From: Clostridium sp. | Lineage (GTDB): Bacteria; Bacillota; Clostridia; Lachnospirales; Lachnospiraceae | Assembly (NCBI GenBank): GCA_023664385.1 | Contig: JAMPFU010000016.1 | Coordinates: 1 to 61,589 of the forward strand | Length of the DNA: 61,589 nt | Reading direction: 5' to 3' | Shown: positions 27,811-35,829 of the stretch, in pieces | Numbering within the stretch: position 1 is the first letter of the stretch | Layout: the number at the start of each line of letters is the position of its first letter | Position numbers and translations under genes: made by a program | Notes under the pieces: model-generated | Told to the model about the DNA's origin: nothing | The model's database searches: none | Seen by the model: only the letters and a program-made list of their open reading frames with translations

Positions 27811-29007
27811 ATGACTTATTCTGAAAATGCAATGAGCGTCATACTTTTATGTTCTTATTTAGGAATAGAAAAAAAAGATTTGTTGAAGCCATTTTCTTTG
27901 GGGGAGTGGAATTTATTTTTGGATGAGATTATAAAAATAAAAGAAGAACCATCAATTTTATTTTCAAATGATGGCAGTTGGAAGAAAAAATTGCATTATC
28001 CGGAGGAACAGTTAAAACGGATTAGTGACTTGATTTCAAGAGGAGCAAGTGTGGCACTTGAGTTGGATAGTTTAGAAAGAAAGGGAATCAAAGTAGTAAC
28101 ATTGCTTGATGATGATTATCCGATTCTTTTAAGGCGGAAGCTAAAGAAAAAGGCACCACCATTATTATTTTATGCAGGTAACTTGGAGCTTGCAAAGAAA
28201 ATCGGTATAGCTGTTGTAGGCTCAAGAAATGCTGATGATGAATGTATAAAGTTTACCCAAAAACTGGTTGAAAAGGCGTCAAAGGAAAAGCTGGTTGTGT
28301 ACTCTGGCGGGGCTAGAGGGGTAGATAACATTTCAGAAATAACTGCATTAAATTCAGGAAGTGCTGTGGTTTCGTTCGTGGCAGATTCCTTATTAAATAA
28401 AATAAAGAAACAGGAAACCATAAAAAATATTATTGATGGAAGGCTGCTGTTGCTTTCTGATGTTAAACCTGATGCGGGGTTTTCGGCTGCAAGAGCCATG
28501 AATAGGAATAAATATATATATACTTCAGCATATGGTGCCTTTGTTATAGAATCCGATTACAATAAAGGTGGAACATGGAATGGAGCCATGGAGTCAATTA
28601 GAAATGATTATACAAGGACATTAGTATGGAACAATAAAAAGTATGCTGGAAATCAAAAGTTAATTGAAAATGGAGGCATTGCATTTGAAATTACAGAGGA
28701 AAGTATTTATTCTGTGATAACTAAGAAACAGGATAATTTTGAGCAATTTGATTTGTTTAAAAGCTATGAAAGCGAAGATGATGCGATAGGAACTGGCAAG
28801 CTAGAAGATACTACGAAACAAAGAGATAAAAATGACATTTATGATATGGTAAAAATGCTTTTGGTTGAATATGTCGGAGTTGGAAGAAGATTGGAAGAGA
28901 TATCAAGCAATTTCAATATTGTGGAAAACCAAATGTCCATATGGCTGGATTCGTTGTGCCATGATAAGTTAGTAGTATGTGAAAAGGGAGTATATAAAAA
29001 ATTATAA
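27811..29007 (+). CDS. DprA-like DNA-processing protein, partner of RecQ-PRTase
   Basis: A 398-residue protein with a DprA/LOG-type Rossmann domain (~100-300): 'LLFYAGNLELAKKIGIAVVGSRN', 'VVYSGGARGVDN' and 'AFVIESDYNKGGTWNGA'. In DprA the second motif is GGArGiD, so the nucleotide/ssDNA-binding core is preserved. The N-terminal ~90 residues are helical and the C-terminal ~60 residues form a winged-helix-like end ('RLEEISSNFNIVENQMSIWLDSL'). It is immediately downstream of the RecQ-PRTase gene (two-base gap), with an AAGGTG site, so it is translated with it. It is probably not the housekeeping DprA, because it lies in an accessory island and its central region diverges. Confidence 0.85.
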   Translation: MTYSENAMSVILLCSYLGIEKKDLLKPFSLGEWNLFLDEIIKIKEEPSILFSNDGSWKKKLHYPEEQLKRISDLISRGASVALELDSLERKGIKVVTLLDDDYPILLRRKLKKKAPPLLFYAGNLELAKKIGIAVVGSRNADDECIKFTQKLVEKASKEKLVVYSGGARGVDNISEITALNSGSAVVSFVADSLLNKIKKQETIKNIIDGRLLLLSDVKPDAGFSAARAMNRNKYIYTSAYGAFVIESDYNKGGTWNGAMESIRNDYTRTLVWNNKKYAGNQKLIENGGIAFEITEESIYSVITKKQDNFEQFDLFKSYESEDDAIGTGKLEDTTKQRDKNDIYDMVKMLLVEYVGVGRRLEEISSNFNIVENQMSIWLDSLCHDKLVVCEKGVYKKL

Positions 29008-29044
29008 ATTAGTTATCACCAGTGATATTACAAAACACTATAAC

Positions 29045-29445
29045 ATTAAAAAATTTGACGTTTTTAACTGCGTGGTGAAGCATGTAGGTAAGACATTTTC
29101 GGTGAATGCCATTGTAAAGTTTTTGAAAAACGAAGGACGCCCTTTTTTCGGTGTGTAGGGTGTCTATAATTATTTGGAATGGTTAGAGACGGCTATGAGG
29201 TTTAAATCAGAAAGAACGAAACAAAAGGAATTGATTTTGTTGCAGTACGAAGCGATTAGCGTATTTATGTACAGGTATGTCATGATCTGCAAGCGGAATC
29301 TGACCGTGATGCCGCAAATCTGCTTGAGATTATGGACCATGACTCTAAGTGTGTGGTAACGCTTGACGAGTTTGCAGGGGAAATATTAATGGTGTTAAGA
29401 GTGTGCATTTGGCGTTTTTTGTTGAGGGGGGGAGTATTAGGAAGG
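29045..29445 (+). pseudogene. Remnant of AAA ATPase with DUF4143 domain
   Basis: Three fragments in different frames match parts of a DUF4143-type ATPase: 'CVVKHVGKTFSVNAIVKFL' with 'KNEGR' (from 29051), 'VYNYLEWLETA' (~29159-29192), and 'LLEIMDHDSKCVVTLDEFA' followed by the frame-shifted 'GNINGVKSVHLAFF'. Stops and frame changes separate them and the ATPase half is missing. This fills the 523-base gap after the DprA-like gene. Confidence 0.7.
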
Positions 29446-29530
29446 TAATTTATTGTTGCTATTTGACAGATTGAGGTTTGCTAGATAACTATAATTTGGA
29501 AACATGAAATTGTGAAAGGTGGTATAAATT

Positions 29531-30301
29531 TTGTTTAGTAAAAAAACAGGTGAAAGACTAGAAAGTTATGTTCAATATGTTTATCAGAGATTGTTAAATT
29601 TAAATGATTATAAGAATGTGATTGTTTCTCGGAATGTTTCTATAAAAGGGATAAGTGGAACAATGAATGAGTTTGATATTTATTATCAAATTTTTCATCT
29701 GAATTTGGAATGCAGAGTTGTAATAGAGTGCAAGGATTGGAAAACTGCAGTGCCAGTTGGAGAAGTAAGAGATTTTGCTTGTAAAATCGATGATATAGGG
29801 GTGGGAAATGTTATAGGAGTTATGATTTCAAAAAATGGTTATCAAAAAGGTGCAGACACTTTTGCAAAATCTAAAGGAATAAAATTAATGAAGGAGGATG
29901 AGTTGCCAAAAATTCCAGATTTGTTAGCGGGATTTGTTGAAAAATTTTTTTTACCGGATGAAAAATGTAAAGGAGAACCTTTTTGGACTATAATGGAGTG
30001 TGAAAATGAAAGAGTTACAGGGTCATATATGTCAATATCAACAAACTCTAAAGAGCGACCTACTATTCCGCTGTTTTATTCAAAAAAAATTGCAGAGTTT
30101 TTTTTGGACAGAAGGGGTGATAAAAAATATTATTGCATAAGAGGAGTAACTCAATATCAGTTAAAAGGGTTATTAGAGATGCAGTCTTTAGGAAATCCAC
30201 AATTTGCTGTTTTTTATATGCCTATTTTAGATAATTCAAAAAATTTGGATTACAGAATTTGTGAGTTTAAAGATATAAAAAAATGGTATATAATGGATTA
30301 A
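29531..30301 (+). CDS. Mrr-like restriction endonuclease-fold protein
   Basis: A 256-residue protein whose first ~130 residues match the Mrr-type PD-(D/E)xK nuclease fold: 'GISGTMNEFDIYY' supplies the Asp, 'RVVIECKDW' the E-x-K pair, and 'GNVIGVMISKNGYQKGAD' plus 'KSKGIKLM' are the later strands typical of the family. The C-terminal ~110 residues are unrecognised and may recognise DNA or a partner. The start is TTG at 29531 with AGGTGG nine bases upstream. No methyltransferase is nearby, so a modification-dependent (type IV-like) or stand-alone defence nuclease is more plausible than a classical R-M enzyme. Confidence 0.8.
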   Translation: MFSKKTGERLESYVQYVYQRLLNLNDYKNVIVSRNVSIKGISGTMNEFDIYYQIFHLNLECRVVIECKDWKTAVPVGEVRDFACKIDDIGVGNVIGVMISKNGYQKGADTFAKSKGIKLMKEDELPKIPDLLAGFVEKFFLPDEKCKGEPFWTIMECENERVTGSYMSISTNSKERPTIPLFYSKKIAEFFLDRRGDKKYYCIRGVTQYQLKGLLEMQSLGNPQFAVFYMPILDNSKNLDYRICEFKDIKKWYIMD

Positions 30302-30514
30302 GTATTTGTGATGTTTATGTAAAATAAGTCGGAATGTATTGAAGGATGGTGGATTAGAAGAGAATATATTAGTAATAGAAAGATATTATGAAGGTGCACT
30401 GGTATTCAGCACGGTATTTCCTAATTAATGAGATATAATAAATAAGGGAGAGCAGGACATTTGTAAAACGTAAAAAGTACTAAAAACTGATGAGGTTATC
30501 ATGTTACATGGCTA

Positions 30515-30682
30515 GTGCTTAACAGTACGGATTTCGGTCGAGCCAATCTTGAAAGAAAGTGTGCATTATTGGATTCCTTGGAGAACGATATTCTAGAGAA
30601 AGGTTTTGAGGAGCAGATGTACTTTGACTTGATTTACTTTGGACGGCAACGCCGACCGTTTGGGGAGATGTGGGAATTTTGA
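30515..30682 (+). other. Short ORF, likely fragment of a mobile-element gene
   Basis: In the 593-base gap between the nuclease and Fic genes, an open frame starting at GTG 30515 encodes 55 residues, including 'LERKCALLDSLENDILEKG' and 'MYFDLIYFGRQRRPFGEMW'. It looks like a conserved protein fragment, but I cannot name the family and see no ribosome site. A second short stretch (~30715-30785) reads 'EYEVWVKVPVKSGYGKENCG' in another frame. The gap is therefore probably decayed element sequence. Confidence 0.35.
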
Positions 30683-30826
30683 AATTTTTAAAGACTGTGG
30701 GTCGATTATGAGAGACAGGAGTATGAAGTGTGGGTTAAAGTGCCGGTAAAGTCAGGCTATGGAAAAGAAAATTGTGGGTTGTGGCAGGGGATAAGTGAAT
30801 ATAATTGCAGATTCCATAAAAAACAG

Positions 30827-30876
30827 TTGCTATATAGGGAACATTTGGGGTATAATACACACAAAAAAGTTCCCTA
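30827..30876 (+). promoter_or_regulatory. Fic gene promoter bracketed by an inverted repeat
   Basis: TTGCTA (30827-30832) and TATAAT (30851-30856) are 18 bases apart. A perfect eight-base inverted repeat, TAGGGAAC (30835-30842) and GTTCCCTA (30869-30876), encloses the -10 box. This could be an operator or a structural site covering the start of transcription. Confidence 0.55.
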
Positions 30877-30894
30877 AAGAAAGAAGGACGTGTT

Positions 30895-31833
30895 GTGGGT
30901 GCAAATTATTCAGAAATTCAGGAATTGTTACAGCAAAGGGCAGATTATCAGGCAAGGTTAAATCTGATACCCTATGATGGCAATCCTGAGATAAAAGAGA
31001 AAAATGGTTCTAAATATTTATATATCCGGAAACGAGTAGCGGGAAAACTGAAATCCACGTATGTGGACGTATATACGGATGCGTTGTATCAACTGCTCCT
31101 TCGCAATGCAAAGGAAGCAAGGGAATTAAATAAAGCAATTCGGAAGATTACGAGAGAGCTGACTGCACTTGGATATGAGGATAAGGAGCTTTCGGCAAGG
31201 GTGTTGCAGAACCTTGATTTTGCAAGGGTAAACATGAAAACGAATATCTATGACCAGGCAGTTTTGGAGGGTGTGGCTACTTCATTTCCGCAGACAGAGG
31301 ATATTATTGAGAATGGAAAGGTAAATGGTGTTTCAGCCACAGACATGCAAAAGATATTAAATTTAAAACATGCATGGGAATTCATACTGGATCGGGATGT
31401 AATTCAAAGTGATACAAACTATTATATGCTGTGCCATATTGCAAAGCTGGTAAATGAAGGCTTTTTCTATGACGGGGGTCGTATCAGAGGCATTCCCGTG
31501 ACAATCGGAGGAAGCACTTACGTTCCGCCGATTCCGATAGAATCCGTTGTTGTGGAACGGATTGATAAAATCCGTTCGCAGGAAAAGGAAGCGGTAGATA
31601 TAGCGATTGAACTGTGTCTGTATTGCATGAAGACGCAGGTGTTTACGGACGGAAACAAAAGGGCATCGGTAATTTTTGCAAACCACTATCTGATTGCACA
31701 TGGAGAAGGATTTATTGTTATTCCCGAAAAGGATGTACCGGAATTTAAAAAGCTTCTGGTAGATTTTTATGAAGGTAAAGAGATAGAAGTAATCAGCAAT
31801 TTTATGCGGGAACGCTGCTGGAAAAGGTTTTAG
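30895..31833 (+). CDS. Fic-family protein lacking the catalytic histidine
   Basis: A 312-residue protein. The C-terminal ~170 residues carry a Fic fold: 'YYMLCHIAKLVNEG', then the core loop QVFTDGNKR where the active consensus is HPFxDGNGR. Gln replaces the catalytic His and Lys the second Gly-loop residue, so ordinary AMPylation is unlikely; the anion-binding DGN is retained. The middle region 'LEGVATSFPQTEDII' resembles the N-terminal Fic helix. The first ~100 residues are helical and include a basic segment (KYLYIRKRVAGKLKST). The start is GTG 30895 after AAGAAGG. Many mobile-element-borne clostridial Fic proteins share this layout. It is followed at once by a degraded TOPRIM gene. Confidence 0.85.
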   Translation: MGANYSEIQELLQQRADYQARLNLIPYDGNPEIKEKNGSKYLYIRKRVAGKLKSTYVDVYTDALYQLLLRNAKEARELNKAIRKITRELTALGYEDKELSARVLQNLDFARVNMKTNIYDQAVLEGVATSFPQTEDIIENGKVNGVSATDMQKILNLKHAWEFILDRDVIQSDTNYYMLCHIAKLVNEGFFYDGGRIRGIPVTIGGSTYVPPIPIESVVVERIDKIRSQEKEAVDIAIELCLYCMKTQVFTDGNKRASVIFANHYLIAHGEGFIVIPEKDVPEFKKLLVDFYEGKEIEVISNFMRERCWKRF

Positions 31834-32162
31834 GCACACGGCTATGCGGTGGCATGTTCCGTATCCGACAGAGTTTTATTTCACTCCCTGACAGGGCATA
31901 AGCATCTGCAAAAGGTATATTTATGTCTGGACCATGATGAGGCAGGGCAAAAAGTAAATAAGCGGATCGCAGACCGATTAACCGAATAGGGAGCAGATAT
32001 GAAATCCTCGTACCAATCCATAAGGACTGGAACGAGGATTTATTATCTTTGAGAGACATAAATAAAAAATTTGAAAAAACAGTCGGAAGGAGGAGAGAAG
32101 GCAGAGAAATAGACAGCAGATGGGCAGACAGAAACTACAATCAGGCAGGATGGGAAACGTAG
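31834..32162 (+). pseudogene. TOPRIM (DUF3991-type) mobile-element primase remnant
   Basis: Frame one reads 'AHGYAVACSVSDRVLF' and 'VYLCLDHDEAGQKVNKRIA' to a stop at ~31987; another frame then continues 'YEILVPIHKDWNEDLLSLRD' to a stop at 32162. The LDHDEAG and HKDWNEDL segments are typical of the TOPRIM half of DUF3991 proteins of integrative conjugative elements. The N-terminal half is missing and the frame is broken. Confidence 0.75.
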
Positions 32163-32169
32163 GAAGCAG

Positions 32170-32385
32170 CATGACAGAATTGCAGCCTTGATTTATATTT
32201 ACCTTGCCGATCACACAGACAAGGAAAGTGCTGGCTGGCAATGCCAACCATAGCAAGGAAACTGAAACTGTTTGAGGTCACTGTTAGGTGGCAATCAGAG
32301 ACTTGAGGAAAACTGAACTGACAAGAACGAACAGCGGTATCGGATAGCGGAGGTAAGAACAGCCTTTTATATGTGTTGCCGTGAT
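32170..32385 (+). pseudogene. Helix-turn-helix protein remnant of an integrative element
   Basis: Successive frames read 'HDRIAALIYIYLADHTDKES' with 'AGWQCQP', then 'TIARKLKLFEVTVRWQSET', then 'AIRDLRKTELTRTN'. Together they resemble the small HTH protein usually found just after the TOPRIM/DUF3991 gene in Firmicute integrative elements. Several stops and frame changes show it is dead. Confidence 0.65.
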
Positions 32386-32400
32386 AAAACAAACATCTGC

Positions 32401-32431
32401 CACCAAGGGAGAATTCTGCCCTTTTGGTGGT
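32401..32431. other. Hairpin in decayed mobile-element segment
   Basis: CCACCAAGGG pairs with CCCTTTTGGTGG apart from small bulges, around an AGAATTCTG loop. No T run follows. The surrounding sequence (32379-32490) has a faint, more diverged echo at 33325-33440, suggesting an old duplication. Confidence 0.4.
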
Positions 32432-32544
32432 AGGTGGGACCTGTCATGATGACGGGAAAATGTGAAGGATACAATGGAAAAGAAGGTACGGCAGAGGGGA
32501 AAATATATGGTGGAAGGCTACCAAAGTGGTACGATGCACTTAGT

Positions 32545-32591
32545 GCTAGTACAATGAGCCTAGTGATTTTTTTAATCTAATAATTTATAAT
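32545..32591 (+). promoter_or_regulatory. Shared 27-nt block plus TATAAT, copy 1
   Basis: A 27-base block beginning GCTAGTACAATGAGC and ending GTGATTTTT (32545-32571) matches 39399-39425 at 24 of 27 positions. In both places a TATAAT begins exactly 41 bases after the block's first base (here 32586-32591). It precedes the gene for the four-helix membrane protein. Confidence 0.6.
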
Positions 32592-32701
32592 AGAAATGAA
32601 ATAGACTTGGAGGGTTTAAAAAATATCTGAAATATATTTATACTGTAATATCCTAATTAGTGTTTGATGTATGATAGAAATAGTACTAATGAAGGGGGAT
32701 T

Positions 32702-33283
32702 ATGTTTGTGGGTTCAAAAGAAATTAAAGAATATGAAATGCTACGCCAAGAAATTCTGCAATATATGGAAGAATATCAATCTATTAGAAATATGATGTAT
32801 ATAGTTACATTTACAATTTTGGTTATTTGTTTAACTGGTGATAATGTGCAAAAATATACATTTCTAATACCGCTTGTTGTAATATTACCTTCATATTTAG
32901 CTTATTTTAGTTATAAGGAAGGGGTTATTATAGATGCTACATATTTAATGGTATTTTATGAAACAAATCCAGAAATTCCGTTTAAATGGGAAACAAGGAT
33001 TCGAAAATTACGAGAAGATAAGATGATAAAAACTAAAACAGGTTCACACAAATTATCATATATAATTTGTGCATTGTTATGTGTAATTCTATATCTTGCT
33101 CATATTGATACTGGAAATTATATAGATATTGTGGTGGGATTAATAAGTTGCATTGTATGTTTTTGTTTTTTTGTTGAAAACAATAATATAGATGATGCAG
33201 TTTTTATTAATAAATGGAAAGAAATAAAACAAATGGAAGAAAGAAATACATCTAATAACTTAATGCGTCAAAAAGATGATTAG
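32702..33283 (+). CDS. Hypothetical membrane protein with two helix pairs
   Basis: A 193-residue protein. A short N-terminal helix (1-30) is followed by two membrane helices (~31-47 and ~52-70), a cytoplasmic stretch with 'WETRIRKLREDKM', two more helices (~115-131 and ~138-155) and a charged tail. No family is recognised; the arrangement resembles small SLATT-like or accessory membrane proteins found in defence islands. GAAGGGGG lies upstream of the ATG. It has a promoter block shared with the DUF6615-like nuclease gene 6.9 kb away. Confidence 0.65.
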   Translation: MFVGSKEIKEYEMLRQEILQYMEEYQSIRNMMYIVTFTILVICLTGDNVQKYTFLIPLVVILPSYLAYFSYKEGVIIDATYLMVFYETNPEIPFKWETRIRKLREDKMIKTKTGSHKLSYIICALLCVILYLAHIDTGNYIDIVVGLISCIVCFCFFVENNNIDDAVFINKWKEIKQMEERNTSNNLMRQKDD

Positions 33284-33847
33284 TATAGGAAATTATATAA
33301 TGTTATTGGTATATATTAATGCTCTGATACGATAAAAACAACTATTTGTTACCGAAGGGGAAAATATCTTTTTCTATTGATAGATGGTATCAGTTATGAT
33401 ATAGAATAATGTGAAATATACAATAAAAGAGCATATATGACAGAAAAAATTTGATTGGAAATAGATACAGGGTGAGATTATGAGCTGGTGCTTTTTTGGG
33501 AGATATGGAGAATGGCTTAATATAGTAGATTAATTGTTATTAAATAATTTGTTGTTATTTAATAGGTGGATTTTGAACTTTATCCAATAATACCGTTCAA
33601 AGTTTAATAAATATAAGGATTAAAGGATTGTTAAGATGAAATTTTCATGGGATTTCTTATTATGCATGTGATACAATTAGGGAAGTTATGTATGTTTGTG
33701 GAAAAAAGTATTAATTCATGAAGTGGATTAAGTTTATTTTTAATGTTATAAAAGTGAGTGATTCGATTATAAAGTTGATTGATAATTGTATTAATATTTA
33801 AGGAAAATACATAAGTAAAAAGTTAAAAATAGAGATGGAGGAAGAAG
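33284..33847. other. AT-rich gap without recognisable gene
   Basis: 564 bases of very AT-rich sequence. I see no coding potential on either strand beyond short chance frames. A section near 33325-33440 weakly resembles 32379-32490 in the decayed mobile-element segment. Confidence 0.5.
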
Positions 33848-35818
33848 ATGCGGTTATCAAATATAAAAATTAAAAATTATCGGTTACTTATTGATGCAGA
33901 TTTAAAAGTAGATGATAGCATTACATTAATTGTTGGACGTAATAATACAGCTAAAACATCTTGTGCTGAATTAATAGAAAAGGTGTTGAAAAGCAAAGCG
34001 TTGTCATATGATGATTATCCTTTATCGAAACGCAAGTATGCGTATGTCTTGTTGGCTCAATTTATGCGTAATAAATTATCATTTGGAAGTCTATGTAAAA
34101 AATTTCCTGTAACAGCTATTGATTTTTATGTTGATTATTCATTAGATGACCCGAACATGAATTTAGGAGCACTTTCTCCGTTCATTATTGATGTAGATGT
34201 GGATAGTGTTATGGCAATGATTCATGTAGAATATAGTATTAAAATCAGTGAAGAATCTTTAAGAAATATGTTCGAAACATGTTTTTTTGAAAATAATAAT
34301 TTTGTATGTAAACCGGAAGATGTTCGTGATGTGTCCATTGCTAATTTCTCAAAGATATTTGGAATGAATATATATGCGAGTAATCCTCAAAATGAGACCG
34401 ATAGACAATTAAAAACACAAAAGGAATTAATTGATTTATTTCCATTTTATTCGATACCAGCAGAAAGAACGCTAGGAGAAAATGGAGACCATAACAGTAA
34501 TTCATTAGGAACATTAATTTCTAGTTATTTTGGTGTTGATGTTGAGAATATAGACCCCAAAGTGGCAGAAGAAGTAAAAATACTTCGAAAGACAGTAGAA
34601 GAAGCAAATGTTAATCTTCAAAGGAAGAGCAATGAACTTTTAGGAACAATTGTAAATAAAGCTGTCGGATTTGGATATCCAAACGCAGAAGAACTTCAAT
34701 TGGGAGTGAATACCAGGTTACAGATCGATGATCAGATTAAGGACAGAACAGAACTTACATATAAATCCACGGTAATGGGGGAATCGCTTCCAAGTTCTCA
34801 TAATGGTTTAGGGTACAAAAATCTTATAAAAATTGAATTTATGCTAGCTGATTTTGCAGAAAAAATAAAACAGGGGAATCTTGCATGCATTCCGCTATTG
34901 TTCATTGAGGAGCCAGAGTCACACATGCATCCACAAATGCAGCATACATTTGCTGGGTATTTAGAAAAATTTTTAGGAGAGATTTCTGATGTCCATATTC
35001 AAACATTTTTGACGTCTCATTCGGCACATATTGCAAATACTATTGAGTTTTCTAAAATTCGCTATGCACAGAAGACCATGAAGGGGGTTGTTTACAAAAA
35101 TTTAAATGCATTTGCCAAAGAAAATGGGGCACACATGGATTTTATAAAGAAATATCTTACGCTTAGTAGATGTGATTTGTTCTTTGCGGATAAGGTGATT
35201 TTTGTAGAAGGGGCATCAGAGAGGTTGCTTCTTCCAGATATGATAGAAAAATGCAATAGTGAGGGTTTGTTTGATACGAAAAGATATAAATTGCCAGCAC
35301 AATACTATGCACTTATTGAAATTGGTGGAGCTTATGCGAACAAATTTATTCCATTTATAAACTTTTTGGGTATTCCTTGTTTGATATTGACAGATATAGA
35401 TTCTATGGAGGATGGGCGGACAAAAGCAATAGTGAGTAAGGGAAAAACTACTTCGAATACAACATTAAAGTGGTGGATGCGGAAAGTAAAAGGATTACCA
35501 GAAACTGATACGAGTAAAATAGATTTGTCTGAGATAATCGCACTGACAGATATTCAAAAGACAATTGATAAATGTCATATAGAATTTCAGGCAAAAGAAC
35601 ACGGTTTATGTGGTAGGTCCTTAGAGGAAGCCATTAAGAATGTTAATCGAAACTATTATGGACTAAAGGGTTCTATTACAGAAGGTGATTTGGAATTTAC
35701 GGATAAGAGTAAAACGGATTTTGCACTAAATTTGGTGTGCAATAATCCAAATTATGTAATTCCTAAATATATTAAAGATGGATTAGTGTGGCTTAACGAA
35801 CAGAATGTTTTAGTATAG
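33848..35818 (+). CDS. OLD-family ATPase/TOPRIM nuclease, Gabija GajA-like
   Basis: A 656-residue protein of the OLD family. The SMC-like ATPase head has Walker A GRNNTAKT (30-37) and, after a long insertion with coiled-coil character, 'LLFIEEPESHMHPQMQ' (~348-363) for the signature/Walker B region and a switch His in 'TSHSAHIANT'. The C-terminal TOPRIM nuclease shows 'VIFVEGASERLLLPDM' (Glu ~453) and 'ILTDIDS' (DxD ~513). These are the metal-binding residues of OLD nucleases, so DNA cleavage is expected. A UvrD-like helicase starts 11 bases later, the gene pair that defines Gabija-type anti-phage defence. GajA of described systems is somewhat shorter, so this is a divergent or extended form. 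Confidence 0.9.
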   Translation: MRLSNIKIKNYRLLIDADLKVDDSITLIVGRNNTAKTSCAELIEKVLKSKALSYDDYPLSKRKYAYVLLAQFMRNKLSFGSLCKKFPVTAIDFYVDYSLDDPNMNLGALSPFIIDVDVDSVMAMIHVEYSIKISEESLRNMFETCFFENNNFVCKPEDVRDVSIANFSKIFGMNIYASNPQNETDRQLKTQKELIDLFPFYSIPAERTLGENGDHNSNSLGTLISSYFGVDVENIDPKVAEEVKILRKTVEEANVNLQRKSNELLGTIVNKAVGFGYPNAEELQLGVNTRLQIDDQIKDRTELTYKSTVMGESLPSSHNGLGYKNLIKIEFMLADFAEKIKQGNLACIPLLFIEEPESHMHPQMQHTFAGYLEKFLGEISDVHIQTFLTSHSAHIANTIEFSKIRYAQKTMKGVVYKNLNAFAKENGAHMDFIKKYLTLSRCDLFFADKVIFVEGASERLLLPDMIEKCNSEGLFDTKRYKLPAQYYALIEIGGAYANKFIPFINFLGIPCLILTDIDSMEDGRTKAIVSKGKTTSNTTLKWWMRKVKGLPETDTSKIDLSEIIALTDIQKTIDKCHIEFQAKEHGLCGRSLEEAIKNVNRNYYGLKGSITEGDLEFTDKSKTDFALNLVCNNPNYVIPKYIKDGLVWLNEQNVLV

Positions 35819-35829
35819 GGGGTATATTT

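Noticed and set aside
27811-29007. Housekeeping DprA
   Set aside because: It is coupled to the RecQ-PRTase gene within an AT-rich island, away from topA or the other usual neighbours.
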